A stretch of 64,000 bases of DNA, taken from positions 777,269 through 841,268 of the forward strand of contig JACKNC010000002.1 of NCBI GenBank assembly GCA_024235095.1. The letters are read 5' to 3'. This document shows positions 37,484 through 45,600 of the stretch, piece by piece. A program made the position numbers and the translations under genes. This DNA is from Gammaproteobacteria bacterium (lineage in GTDB: Bacteria > Pseudomonadota > Gammaproteobacteria > Competibacterales > Competibacteraceae). Position 1 is the first letter of the stretch. Every line of letters begins with the position of its first letter. Below the pieces are notes generated by a model, which did no database searches, was not told the DNA's origin, and saw nothing but the letters and a program-made list of their open reading frames with translations.

Positions 37484-40191
37484 GGCGTTTCCCCTGTGGC
37501 ATACCAAAATCCGGCTTTTGCTTCGATCAATCCTTGAAGCATCGCTGCGTCTTTCGCCTCTTCCCATCGGGCTTTATCCCAACCAAACGCTTCCATCAGC
37601 GCCGCCCGGTCACGGCCTCGATAACCGTTTTTCAGGCCGTGAACCAGGGCGGCCACGTCGTTTTTCGGCGTTGCGAAATTTTCGGACCTTGGGGGAACAG
37701 ACTCACCAGACTCACACGACTCACAGATAACCACCATCTCGTTTTTGCCGTCCATGTGAGTCGTGTGAGTCGTGTGAGTCTGTTCAACCTCACTGCAAAA
37801 TTTTTGGAAGCGATTTTGATCAGCAATCACTACGCGCCAAATCTGGCGATTTTGCGAGCTTCCCCTTTCCTCAAACCGCGCGCCAATCTCGAATCGGCGA
37901 CTGAATTTCTTGAGGAATTCACCGATTACGCGGGTACTGATCATGCCTTTTCGATCCTGGAAATGATCATTCAGCACCTCCCACAGATCGGGATAGCAGC
38001 GTTCTTCATCGCCTTGGTCATTGATGCGCGTCTCATTCGCCTTGGCGACGGCCTCTTTGCTGGTGGCTCCCGCACTCTTGAAGGTCGCATACCACGCCAG
38101 CATCAGCGCGCGCAGTTGCAACCGATCGGGGTCGGCTTCCTCAAATTCCGCGCGTCCGACATTGGGATCGGCTTCACCCAGCCAAATCAGCGCGGCGCGC
38201 ACGGTGTTGGACCAGTCCTCGAAACCGCCCAGGGCTTTCATGGGTTGCTTGGGTTTGCCTGCGGCCAGGTAGGCGCGCAGGATCGTCAAGCCGGCGGTCA
38301 CCAGTTGCGGGCGATGTCGGGGAATCCAGTCGTACAGATCACGCTTGAATTCCCGCTCTTCCGGGTGTTCGCACTGGGCATCTAACCGGCAGGGAATGCA
38401 GCGCCGGGTGATATCGCCGATCACTTGCAGGTTATTGCCCGTGGCCATCCAGGTGCAGCAGGTCGATACGCTGATCGTCCGGCTGTACTGTAACAAGCGG
38501 TCACTGTAGGAGGTTTGCGAGAGTGCGCTGCACAGCGCCGCCCCTTGCAACGGTTCCTCCAGGTTGTCGAGATTGACCACGGCCGCACCTTGCAACAGTA
38601 CGGACAAGACGCGCTTGCGCATCTCTTCCGGGTCACGGGTGAAGCTCATGACTTTGGCGGTGTTGCCGGTCGCCACCAGTGCAACCACATCGGCCAGCAA
38701 GCTCTTACCGCTGCCGGGGTGCGGGGCATCGAAGGTATGCATCGGGGCCGTGCGCAACGCGGGCCGAATCAAGGCGGTGAGCAGGGCGGACAACGCAGCG
38801 GCGCGGTCACTGGGTTCTGCAAAGGGAAAGCCCGCAAGCACTTCTTGCCCGATGAAGGTCAGCGCCGCCTCGGCCTGGGCACGGGTTGGGTGTTCGGGAA
38901 TCTGGGGGAAGACCACGCCTTGCGCCTCGAACAGCAATCCGGTGGCTGGGTCATAGCCGGGTTGATCCAGCAGTGAACCGTCGGGCCGCAAGGTGGGCGC
39001 GTTGACCACGCCACTGAGCGCCGGAAATAGCCATTCACCCACACGCGCCAGGAGAGCGGTGGCGGCGGCGCGCGGCGCATGGCAGCGGGCGTAGTCGTTT
39101 TTCCGATCCGACCAGCGCTCAAAGTGAATCAGCCGGTTGATTCGATCCAACAGATGCTCCGTATCCAGAAGTAGGATACTGGTCACCTGTTGGGGGCGCT
39201 CCTTGCCGCCACGTACCACGCAATCAGGAACGCACACCACGCGGCAAAGCGCATCGCCACGCTGATAGATCGGGGCGCTATGCGTCATCAGCGCGGCTTC
39301 AACCGCGTCGACCGCTTCGGGTAATTCGCCCGCGTTGATCCTGACCTTGGCAGAACGCGGCGCGGGGATCGGCGGTTGCTCCTCGAGGACTTCTTTGGAT
39401 GTAGCCTCTTGGCGAGGAGCCGGGGCCTGTTCCACCAGGGCCAGCAACTCGTCTCGCGTGTGCCCTTGGTTCAGCCAGTCCGAAACGTCGCCCTTTTCGG
39501 GCAGACTGGGTAATTCCAGCCAGCGCAGGTCAGCGACGTTGCCCTGAAGCTGCTGGGCAATGTGCTGCATATGCGCGCGCCCTGGGGCGTCATTGTCGGG
39601 AATCAACACCACGCGGCCAGCGCCGGACAGTTGCGCGGTGTAGTCCTTCCGCCACTTGGCTTTCTTGCCCGGTTCGGAAGCGCCTTCAATGTTCGTGGTG
39701 GCAATCCATTCAAGCGCCGCCAGGCGATCAGCGTCTTTCTCACCTTCTACAATTAGAATGGTTTGCCCTTCGGCGATGCCTTTCAAGAGTTCCGGAAAAC
39801 GGTAAAGCACGATGGGGCCGACGCCGGCTTTGTAAACCCATTTTCCAGCCACATCCTGATGGCGAATGGCAAAGCCTTTCGGTTCATAGCGGATCTTCTG
39901 GCGGACCTCGTGACCGTCTAAGTCGCAGTAGGAGTACGTCGCCGCGATGCGGCGCTGGCCAGGCTTCGCGGGTTTGTGCGCCAGATCCAGCTTGGCCACA
40001 ATCGCCTCGTAGGCGCAGCCGGCATGGCACTTCATCAAGATGGCTTGTTGGTCGCCTTCCCGAACCGACAGGCTAGGGGTGTCGTCTTCATGCGCCGGAC
40101 AACGCGCGCGCCATTCATCGCCGGATCGCTGCGGGGTGTAACCGGTGACCTGGGCGAGCTTGACAAGGATGTCATCCAAAGTGTTCGTCAT
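37480..40191 (-). CDS. Primase-helicase of the integrative element
   Basis: 903-residue replication protein. N-terminal zinc-finger primase region with WRARCPAHEDDTPSLSV and MKCHAGCAYE (CHC2-like), then a TOPRIM region (TILIVEGEKDADRLAAL; VVLIPDNDAPGRAHM) to about 240, a linker, and a C-terminal helicase-like ATPase (about 420-750) with Walker A HPGSGKSLLADV and AAVVNLDNLEEPL. Combined primase and helicase in one protein is typical of phage-satellite and P4-like replication. A short THTTHTTH segment near residue 810 is a small repeat. Starts and ends by ATGA overlap with its neighbours. Confidence 0.9.
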   Translation of the reverse strand: MTNTLDDILVKLAQVTGYTPQRSGDEWRARCPAHEDDTPSLSVREGDQQAILMKCHAGCAYEAIVAKLDLAHKPAKPGQRRIAATYSYCDLDGHEVRQKIRYEPKGFAIRHQDVAGKWVYKAGVGPIVLYRFPELLKGIAEGQTILIVEGEKDADRLAALEWIATTNIEGASEPGKKAKWRKDYTAQLSGAGRVVLIPDNDAPGRAHMQHIAQQLQGNVADLRWLELPSLPEKGDVSDWLNQGHTRDELLALVEQAPAPRQEATSKEVLEEQPPIPAPRSAKVRINAGELPEAVDAVEAALMTHSAPIYQRGDALCRVVCVPDCVVRGGKERPQQVTSILLLDTEHLLDRINRLIHFERWSDRKNDYARCHAPRAAATALLARVGEWLFPALSGVVNAPTLRPDGSLLDQPGYDPATGLLFEAQGVVFPQIPEHPTRAQAEAALTFIGQEVLAGFPFAEPSDRAAALSALLTALIRPALRTAPMHTFDAPHPGSGKSLLADVVALVATGNTAKVMSFTRDPEEMRKRVLSVLLQGAAVVNLDNLEEPLQGAALCSALSQTSYSDRLLQYSRTISVSTCCTWMATGNNLQVIGDITRRCIPCRLDAQCEHPEEREFKRDLYDWIPRHRPQLVTAGLTILRAYLAAGKPKQPMKALGGFEDWSNTVRAALIWLGEADPNVGRAEFEEADPDRLQLRALMLAWYATFKSAGATSKEAVAKANETRINDQGDEERCYPDLWEVLNDHFQDRKGMISTRVIGEFLKKFSRRFEIGARFEERGSSQNRQIWRVVIADQNRFQKFCSEVEQTHTTHTTHMDGKNEMVVICESCESGESVPPRSENFATPKNDVAALVHGLKNGYRGRDRAALMEAFGWDKARWEEAKDAAMLQGLIEAKAGFWYATGETP

Positions 40192-40508
40192 AATTGCACC
40201 TCCCCTTTTAGAAATCCGTTAAAGGTTTCTTGCAGCGCGGTATGCAAGATTTCGATAGTGCGCAACTCGGCGAGCAGCAAGGTGGCCACCCCGTGCAGAT
40301 GCTCATAGTTCAGGTCGAAATCATGGAAGTTGGCTTGATCGAAAACACACGCCAAAAAGTTCATGGTGTTTTTGGCGTGACCAATTCGCCAATCAATTTC
40401 ATCGCGGAAGGTCGGATTCGGGCCGGTGCTGTTTTCGCGGGCCGCTTGAATCAAGGCGATTTCAACTTCGTTATGATTGCGAGACGAGGAAGGGATTTCA
40501 GATTTCAT
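40188..40508 (-). CDS. Unknown 106-residue protein of the replication operon
   Basis: Starts at ATG 40508 with AGGAG 8 bases before it and overlaps the primase start by ATGA, so it is surely translated. The sequence (IDWRIGHAKNTMNFLACVFD; LNYEHLHGVATLLLAELRTIEILHTAL) is helical and acidic-to-neutral, with no transmembrane segment and no motif recognised. The reading frame extends far upstream, but the overlapping Ash-like frame and the ribosome site fix the start. It may be a primase or copy-control accessory, by position only. Confidence 0.7.
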   Translation of the reverse strand: MKSEIPSSSRNHNEVEIALIQAARENSTGPNPTFRDEIDWRIGHAKNTMNFLACVFDQANFHDFDLNYEHLHGVATLLLAELRTIEILHTALQETFNGFLKGEVQL

Positions 40509-40807
40509 GAGACGAACTCCTGTGTTGCGGGAGCCGTCGCTACTCTTGTCACGGAGTAAGGGCGGCGGGCTGTGCGGGGGTGACAAACCGGACACAGGGA
40601 ACCGGCCAGCCGCAAGGGCTGCCCCACACAACCCGCCATTGCAGAGAACGCGGGCGCAAAAAAAGCGCCGATTTCGCAGCAAGGGGGCGCTGTGCGCCTG
40701 TGGTTTTTCCGGTTGTCACGCCGGGTCGCTGATTTTGCAGCGACAGGTAAATTGTAGCACACGACTCCATCGTTGAAAGTGGATTTACACGCGGTTGACA
40801 GCCGCAT
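40505..40807 (-). CDS. Ash-like protein (P4-type phage protein family)
   Basis: About 100 residues. The middle part reads DNRKNHRRTAPPCC then FFAPAFSAMAGCVGQP and LCPVCHPRTARRP, resembling the Ash/Icd-like proteins encoded beside the primase in P4-like elements. It ends with an ATGA overlap on the next gene, which supports translation. The start is uncertain: ATG 40807, or a GTG/TTG further up (as far as TTG 40933, which would run through the large palindrome at 40858-40890). Function in phage biology is poorly defined, with links to cell-division inhibition and transcript control. Confidence 0.55.
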   Translation of the reverse strand: MRLSTACKSTFNDGVVCYNLPVAAKSATRRDNRKNHRRTAPPCCEIGAFFAPAFSAMAGCVGQPLRLAGSLCPVCHPRTARRPYSVTRVATAPATQEFVS

Positions 40808-40857
40808 TGAAGGGACATTATTCACGGTCGGTGGGTACGCGCAAGACTTTGTTTTGT

Positions 40858-40890
40858 GGACACATAGATTGAGACTCATTCTATGTGTCC
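40858..40890. promoter_or_regulatory. 33-bp near-perfect palindrome, operator candidate
   Basis: Arms GGACACATAGA (40858-40868) and TCTATGTGTCC (40880-40890) are perfectly complementary, and the 11-bp centre TTGAGACTCAT continues the symmetry apart from one mismatched pair (40869/40879). It lies between the upstream terminator and the replication operon. A repressor or replication-initiator site is likely. Confidence 0.6.
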
Positions 40891-40944
40891 CGGCCTTGCG
40901 TAACTCCAACAAACTCAACGGATGAAGCGCCAATAGCGACAGGG

Positions 40945-40980
40945 AAAAACCCGGCAGACGCCTCAGCCTAGCCTGCCGGG
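40945..40980 (-). terminator. Rho-independent terminator after the coiled-coil gene
   Basis: On the minus strand CCCGGCAG (40980-40973) pairs with CTGCCGGG (40957-40950), followed by TTTTT. It closes the leftward operon that begins at the excisionase-like gene and separates it from the replication operon. Confidence 0.85.
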
Positions 40981-40998
40981 AAAGTCCCTACCGCGAAC

Positions 40999-41706
40999 CT
41001 AGAACGACAGCCCGACCTCTCGGAGCTCGGTCACCAGCGCCAGGCGGGTTGTCTCCACCAGGGCGCGCAAGTTGGGATGGCTGAACAGCACGTCGGGGTG
41101 ACCGGGGCTGTACGCCACGGGTTCGGGCAGGGCCATGTTCTGCGGACGCTTGATCAAGTCCAGTTCATGCAGGAACGGCGGCGGGCCGGAGCGATGCAGC
41201 GCCGGGCTATGCCGGATCGCCATCGCCTGCAGCGCCTGAATCTTGGCATAGGCGTTGACCAGGGCATCGCTGGCGGCGATATAGGCGCGCCCGGCTTCAT
41301 CCTGTTCGCTGAGAATGAATGCCTTGAGAGCATCGTTCAGCGCATGATCCATCACCTGGCCGCTTAAAGCCTCCCGGCGGCGCGCTAATCCGGCCAGGGT
41401 CTGCCGGGCCAGGTCGCTCTGGACGGTGGCGTCGGCCTGGGCCTTTTCCCAATCCGTGCGGGCTTTGCGGAGTTGTTCCGCCAGCACCTCGGGCTTGGCG
41501 GCGGGCGTTTCGCCGGCGGCAGTCTGGGCGAGGGCGTCTTCCAACTGGCGTTGCAGTTGGTCCACGGCGGCATGATCTACGGCGGCACCATCAATGATTT
41601 GCTGCTGGACGGCCATCGCGGCGTCCAGCTTGGCCAGCGCTTGGCCATGTTCCTGTTGACGGTTCAGCACGTCCAAAACGGCGGTGAGAGCGGCGGTCGT
41701 TTTCAT
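40999..41706 (-). CDS. Phage-type coiled-coil protein, unknown
   Basis: 235 residues; AAGAGA precedes the ATG. The N-terminal two thirds is a long helical coiled coil (QEHGQALAKLDAAMAVQQQ; LRKARTDWEKAQADATVQS; AGLARRREALSGQVMDHALN), while the C-terminus is less structured (RSGPPPFLHELDLIKRPQNM). It directly follows the Mu-type protease I gene, where phage genomes usually have a decoration or major capsid gene, but it does not look like a capsid protein. It could be a scaffold or head accessory (inference from position). Confidence 0.6.
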   Translation of the reverse strand: MKTTAALTAVLDVLNRQQEHGQALAKLDAAMAVQQQIIDGAAVDHAAVDQLQRQLEDALAQTAAGETPAAKPEVLAEQLRKARTDWEKAQADATVQSDLARQTLAGLARRREALSGQVMDHALNDALKAFILSEQDEAGRAYIAASDALVNAYAKIQALQAMAIRHSPALHRSGPPPFLHELDLIKRPQNMALPEPVAYSPGHPDVLFSHPNLRALVETTRLALVTELREVGLSF

Positions 41707-41741
41707 GTCTGAAATCTCTTCGTTGGGGGGCGGGGGAAGGG

Positions 41742-42689
41742 TTAGTCGGCGGCGTAGAACGCGGCGGTTTCCAATTGCTGCCAGGCTTGCCCATAGCTCA
41801 GGCCCTTTTCCCGAGACAGGGCGAGGGCGCTTTGGGCGCGCTGGGTGATCAAGAATCGTTCAACAGCCTGCTCAATCGACAGGTGCGGGTTGTCGGCGCG
41901 GTCGCGCTCAATCTGGGCGCGATGCTGCGGGGCAAAGCGGGCGAGCGGATCAGGGTCAGCGCTGGCGGTTGCGCGATTGGCGGCGCTGCGGTCGGCGGGG
42001 GGCCAATAGGCTTCCTTGACCTGTTCTAACCCCTTGGCAAAGGCGTCGGCGAAGCTTTCGTTTAGCTGGCGCTTGGCGGCCTTTTCAGCGGCCTTTTTTT
42101 GGAGTAGTCGCTCATACGCCTGTTTGAGATTAATGCCTAAGTGCTTCAATGTTTCGTCAATAAAAGCTTGATCCTCTTTATTCAATTTCACGGGAATGGT
42201 GAATTCCTCAGCGACAGCGGGGAAGAGCGACATCGTGGGATTTCCTTTTTGGTTAAGGGCTTTCAAATCAAGATTCGGTTGGTTGGTCAGGCCGGCGCTG
42301 GTCAGCCGGACAATGCGCTGGCTGCCCTTTTCGTATTGGAAGACGGGCGATAAGTAGCGGTATTCCTTCGCGGTAATCTGCTGCCGAGCGCGTTCTGTCC
42401 AGTCGATTTGACCCCAGACCGAAACGCCGCCACGCACTTCCAAGCGGGTAACCCAGCCGGCGGCGGGCGCGTCCAGACCTTGCGGGGCGCGGTGTTCGCT
42501 GGCGTGCTCAAAATCGACAACGAGGGGTGTCCGCGTCTGGTTCACCACGGCATGGGGCATGTCATTGAGCCAGCGCCGCCCGTCATAGCCGGTGATATCT
42601 GTGGCATCGGGGAGCAATTGAATCCACGTCGGCGCGGCGCTGGCGCTAGCCGTCGCGGGCAGGGCGGCGTTGAAGGCAAAGGTCAGCAT
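41742..42689 (-). CDS. Mu-like protease/scaffold protein (gp I family)
   Basis: 315 residues. The N-terminal half matches the Mu I-type prohead protease family: WIQLLPDATDITGYDGRRW, PLVVDFEHASEHRAPQG with catalytic-type His, AAGWVTRLEVRGGVSVWGQI and YRYLSPVFQYEK. The C-terminal half is helical and charged, as expected for a cleaved scaffold (IERDRADNPHLSIEQAVERF). ATG 42689 is preferred because GGAAGG is well spaced before it; ATG 42701 lies too close to that site. It is one of the few structural-type genes in the element. Confidence 0.83.
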   Translation of the reverse strand: MLTFAFNAALPATASASAAPTWIQLLPDATDITGYDGRRWLNDMPHAVVNQTRTPLVVDFEHASEHRAPQGLDAPAAGWVTRLEVRGGVSVWGQIDWTERARQQITAKEYRYLSPVFQYEKGSQRIVRLTSAGLTNQPNLDLKALNQKGNPTMSLFPAVAEEFTIPVKLNKEDQAFIDETLKHLGINLKQAYERLLQKKAAEKAAKRQLNESFADAFAKGLEQVKEAYWPPADRSAANRATASADPDPLARFAPQHRAQIERDRADNPHLSIEQAVERFLITQRAQSALALSREKGLSYGQAWQQLETAAFYAAD

Positions 42690-42895
42690 GGGGGTTTCCA
42701 TCCTTCCGGTAGGGCATAACGGGCAAGTCCGGTTCCATGATCCTGACTCGCAGTAATCGGCCAGCCTCGGGCGCGCAGGCGGTGAATGAGGCTACTTAAG
42801 CGCCAGATCGAATGACGCGAGGCGGCGGTCACAGCATCAACCGGTTCGCCACTCAAGAGGTCGGCGGCGATGGCGTCAATCTGGCGGCGTTTCAT
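42683..42895 (-). CDS. Small helix-turn-helix protein
   Basis: 70 residues: MKRRQIDAIAADLLSGEPVD, AVTAASRHSIWRLSSLIHRL and RARGWPITASQDHGTGLARY. The layout is that of a small winged-helix/HTH domain of the HTH_39 type found in phages, with a helix pair and a beta-hairpin wing. ATGA overlap with the upstream Gp27-like gene and a short overlap with protease I place it firmly in the operon. It may set the level of the operon or act with the excisionase. Confidence 0.68.
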   Translation of the reverse strand: MKRRQIDAIAADLLSGEPVDAVTAASRHSIWRLSSLIHRLRARGWPITASQDHGTGLARYALPEGWKPPC

Positions 42896-43200
42896 GGCGT
42901 CGGAAGTTGCAGCGTCTTGATCAGCCGGTCCCATCCGGCCTTGGCGTTCAGAACCAACTGCGCAAAGTCGGTAAGGGCAGCTTGGGCTTCCGGGCTGAAA
43001 TGAGCAGGCACCTGCATTTCATCCATACGGCGCAACTGGATCACGTAATGACTCATCATGGATTTGCCGATGGTGACGCCACGTTCTGCCAGCCAAGCGC
43101 ACAACCCTTGAAGGTCGCCATAGCCACGGCGGCGGATTTCCGCGTTCAGGGCGGCGCGGTCGGCGGGGTTCATCCTGCGGTCAAAGCGAGCGCGGGGCAT
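42892..43200 (-). CDS. Gp27/DUF3486-like phage protein
   Basis: 102 residues. It resembles Mu Gp27-type proteins (DUF3486): LNAEIRRRGYGDLQGLCAWL, ERGVTIGKSMMSHYVIQLRRMD and LTDFAQLVLNAKAGWDRLIK. In Mu-like phages this gene lies just before the terminase large subunit. No terminase follows here; the HTH and protease I genes do. ATGA overlaps at both ends. Family match is by pattern and position. Confidence 0.68.
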   Translation of the reverse strand: MPRARFDRRMNPADRAALNAEIRRRGYGDLQGLCAWLAERGVTIGKSMMSHYVIQLRRMDEMQVPAHFSPEAQAALTDFAQLVLNAKAGWDRLIKTLQLPTP

Positions 43201-43460
43201 CAGAGGCGAGCCTCCCCTTGCTGTACGCCGTTGCGCTGATCAAGCCAGGTGAAAAATCGGCCTTCGTCGATAACGATTCGCCGACCTACTTTGAGAAGAG
43301 CGCCGACTTCTTTTAAGCCATTGCCGGGCAGCTTGCCCTTACTGCGGTCGCGTTCATCGCTGCAATGAATCAGATGCCGGATACTGGCTTGGCTGAATGC
43401 GGGGTGTCGTTCGGAAAACTGCTTGACAGATAGCAGGACTCGCGGTTGCGGATGGTTCAT
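43200..43460 (-). CDS. Excisionase/AlpA-like DNA-binding protein
   Basis: 86 residues from ATG 43460 (an in-frame TTG 39 bases earlier is unlikely). The pattern LLSVKQFSERHPAFSQASIRHLIHCSDERD gives a winged-helix 'xis' type recognition helix, and VGRRIVIDEGRFFTWLDQRNG is the usual C-terminal strand-turn of helix-turn-helix_17/AlpA proteins. A 22-bp palindrome lies upstream. It probably directs excision with the integrase or switches the operon on, as AlpA does in related satellites (inference). Confidence 0.78.
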   Translation of the reverse strand: MNHPQPRVLLSVKQFSERHPAFSQASIRHLIHCSDERDRSKGKLPGNGLKEVGALLKVGRRIVIDEGRFFTWLDQRNGVQQGEARL

Positions 43461-43549
43461 GATTTTGATTGGCCTCTTGCTCGTGGTTTGTGCGGCCAAT
43501 CATGACGGGGTGTTGCGGGGATGTCTTACCGATTGGAACCAATTGGAAC

Positions 43550-43571
43550 CAATTGACCAATTGGTCAATTG
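43550..43571. promoter_or_regulatory. Perfect 22-bp palindrome with flanking direct repeats
   Basis: CAATTGACCAATTGGTCAATTG is exactly self-complementary over 22 bp, and its left side carries two direct repeats of ATTGGAACC (43532-43550). It is placed between the cargo gene's stop and the excisionase-like gene and is the likely operator of the leftward operon. Confidence 0.65.
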
Positions 43572-43575
43572 ACGG

Positions 43576-44163
43576 CTATTTGCGACGAGTTTTTATCTCA
43601 GCTAACCATTTATTTATTGCGCGCTTTTCCGCAGGGATAGGAATGCCTTCAAGCTCTAAATCTTTCATCCATTTGTATGCGAGAGTTTCAACATCACCAT
43701 CTAACCAGTCTTGTCCATATTGCTGTGATAACGCAGCATCCAACATTTTAAGCAGGGTTGATTTGGCTCTGGGCGGGATGTCTTCATTACCACATGAAAC
43801 GATAGCAGCGTTATCAAGAGGCAGGGGTTCCCGGTATTCAGGAAATAGAAACAGTGGCTTTTGTCCTATCCTTTCCGCCCAACTTCGTAAAGACGCGCGT
43901 TCATAGTCTGGGCTTTCTTGAACCCAAGCTTCCATTCGCTTGCCGTGGCTGTCCGTATAGTAACGGCGTCCAGTGTCGCCAGTTAAAAGTAATTCACTGC
44001 GTAATTGAGTTTCACTTAAGGCAAGCACAAAGCTAGTTATATTGCCGGGATGATCATTACCGTAATTGGGTTGAAGACCAAACCACAAATAAGCAACTTC
44101 GTGTGCGGTAAATATTCTCCGTAGGTCCCATACAAAAAAATCGGTTATCCTATTCGCTTCCAT
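43576..44163 (-). CDS. Uncharacterised cargo protein of the element
   Basis: 195 residues, more A/T-rich than the rest of the element, no signal or membrane segment and no known motif. The N-terminus has FFVWDLRRIFTAHEVAYLWFG and then a cluster of acidic, tyrosine-rich segments (RRYYTDSHGKRMEAWVQESP; FPEYREPLPLDN); the C-terminus is helical (STLLKMLDAALSQQYGQDWL) and ends with basic residues. It sits alone between the integrase and the excisionase-like operon, the usual place for host-benefit or anti-phage cargo. No defence family is recognised, so its role is open. Confidence 0.6.
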   Translation of the reverse strand: MEANRITDFFVWDLRRIFTAHEVAYLWFGLQPNYGNDHPGNITSFVLALSETQLRSELLLTGDTGRRYYTDSHGKRMEAWVQESPDYERASLRSWAERIGQKPLFLFPEYREPLPLDNAAIVSCGNEDIPPRAKSTLLKMLDAALSQQYGQDWLDGDVETLAYKWMKDLELEGIPIPAEKRAINKWLAEIKTRRK

Positions 44164-44183
44164 CTTTTTGTCCTGATGAGTAC

Positions 44184-44218
44184 GCCGGAATCCTTGCCCG
44201 AGGGTTCCGGCATTTTTG
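44184..44218 (+). terminator. Rho-independent terminator reading rightward toward the integrase
   Basis: GCCGGAA (44184-44190) pairs with TTCCGGC (44205-44211), with a nested GG/CC pair, followed by ATTTTTG on the plus strand. No plus-strand gene precedes it in the element, so it would block antisense transcription entering the integrase gene. Confidence 0.6.
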
Positions 44219-44227
44219 TTTCTGGGG

Positions 44228-45283
44228 CTATTCGCCGAAAATCTTGGCGTTCATGCGGTTTACCACGCTGGCGGTATGCGGTTCCGACAGGTGGGTATAG
44301 CGTTTCACCATCGCGAGGGTTTTATGGCCCAGGATGGCGGCGATTTCTTGGAGAGTTGCGCCGCTCATGGCCAGGTAGCTGGCGGCGGAATGTCGTAAAT
44401 CATGCCAATGGAAATCCTGAATCTGGGCCGCCTCCAGTGCGGTCGCCCAGGCATGGCGGAATTGTGCGGGCTGATTCGGATAGCGGCCAGGAAAGACCAG
44501 GTCGGAATCAATGCGCCGAATCTTGGCTCGGTCGCGCAACAGATCGAGTGGCTGTTCCCCCAAGGGCAAGGCGCGGCGCTCCCCATTTTTGGTTTCCAGC
44601 AAGGTGACGGTTTTACGAACCAGGTCGACCTGCGGCCAGCGCAACCCCAGAATTTCCATACGGCGCGCGCCGGTCGCCAATGACAAGAGCACGGCCAGGT
44701 AAAGATCGGGGTTGCTACTGGCCTGACAGGCGGCCAGCAGGCGGTTACGTTCGGAGTCACTGAGAAAGCGCACGCGGCCTTTGGACTCCTTGCCACGGCT
44801 GACCAGTAACAGCGGATTGCGGTCCAACCATTCATATTCTTTAACCGCAATGGTGAAGACATGGGAGAGGGCGGCCAGGTAGCGATTGACGGTCGCTGGA
44901 GAACGCGGGCGCGTGCCGGCGCTGGATTCGGTTAAGGCTTCCCGTTGCTGAATGATCAGAGCCGGGGTGATGTCGGCCAGGCTCAGGTGGCCCATGCGCT
45001 GTTGCCACCAATGCAGTTGCCGGGCTTGCTGGTCCGCAACTTTCTTATGGGCCAGGTGGTGTTTGCAGTAGCGTTCAATCAACTCGTTGACGGTATGCCG
45101 TTGTGCGACCGCGACGGGAAAATGGCGATGTTCCCGCAACTCGGTTTCAACCTTCGCCGCCCACTTGTTGGCATCGCTGCGACTGGTGAAGGTCGCCGTC
45201 TGGGGTGGATGGCCTTTCAAGCGCACCTTGACGCGGTAGTGGGGGTCGCCGTCGGCGGATCGGCGCTTTTCGATAGTCGCCAT
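44228..45283 (-). CDS. Tyrosine-type site-specific integrase
   Basis: 351-residue tyrosine recombinase. N-terminal arm-type DNA-binding region (RVKVRLKGHPPQTATFTSRS), a core-binding domain (about 60-160) and a catalytic domain with the first Arg in LSLATGARRMEILGLRW, HDLRHSAASYLA (His-X-X-Arg), LGHKTLAMVKRYTHL (His and the nucleophilic Tyr). It is next to attR and directed away from it, typical of tRNA-targeted islands, and with the excisionase-like gene would move the element. Confidence 0.95.
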   Translation of the reverse strand: MATIEKRRSADGDPHYRVKVRLKGHPPQTATFTSRSDANKWAAKVETELREHRHFPVAVAQRHTVNELIERYCKHHLAHKKVADQQARQLHWWQQRMGHLSLADITPALIIQQREALTESSAGTRPRSPATVNRYLAALSHVFTIAVKEYEWLDRNPLLLVSRGKESKGRVRFLSDSERNRLLAACQASSNPDLYLAVLLSLATGARRMEILGLRWPQVDLVRKTVTLLETKNGERRALPLGEQPLDLLRDRAKIRRIDSDLVFPGRYPNQPAQFRHAWATALEAAQIQDFHWHDLRHSAASYLAMSGATLQEIAAILGHKTLAMVKRYTHLSEPHTASVVNRMNAKIFGE

Positions 45284-45600
45284 AGCAGTAGGCTCTTGTG
45301 GGGAATCAGGAGCGATAACCTACCAAAATCGGCGATCATCAGCAACACAAGATTATTAATCCTATGCGTATGCGATAATTATCTATATTTATTAAATACT
45401 TTTCGATAGAAACCTTTGCTAATGGGGCAATTTTGGGACTTGACGCAGTGCAACATGAATAAATTTGTCGATTTCAAAGCCGATATGAATTGCTGTAGAG
45501 TGTTGCTGATGCTCTTGGGTAAATGTCCCATTTCTGCCCCATGATCAGCGGATAAAGAAATAAAGATGTTATTAATCAATGGCGTTATGAAAACCGGAAT
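45284..45600. other. A/T-rich integrase-proximal region
   Basis: 317 bp between integrase start and attR. It is A/T-rich and is expected to hold the integrase promoter and arm-type sites. No gene was recognised; a 130-codon frame crossing it runs into the tRNA fragment and is rejected. Confidence 0.5.

Noticed and set aside
37745..37790. Short tandem GTGAGTCGT repeats, possible CRISPR or iterons
   Set aside because: They are codons for a Thr-His-Thr-rich segment inside the primase-helicase gene, with no spacers; the repeat is too short and in frame.
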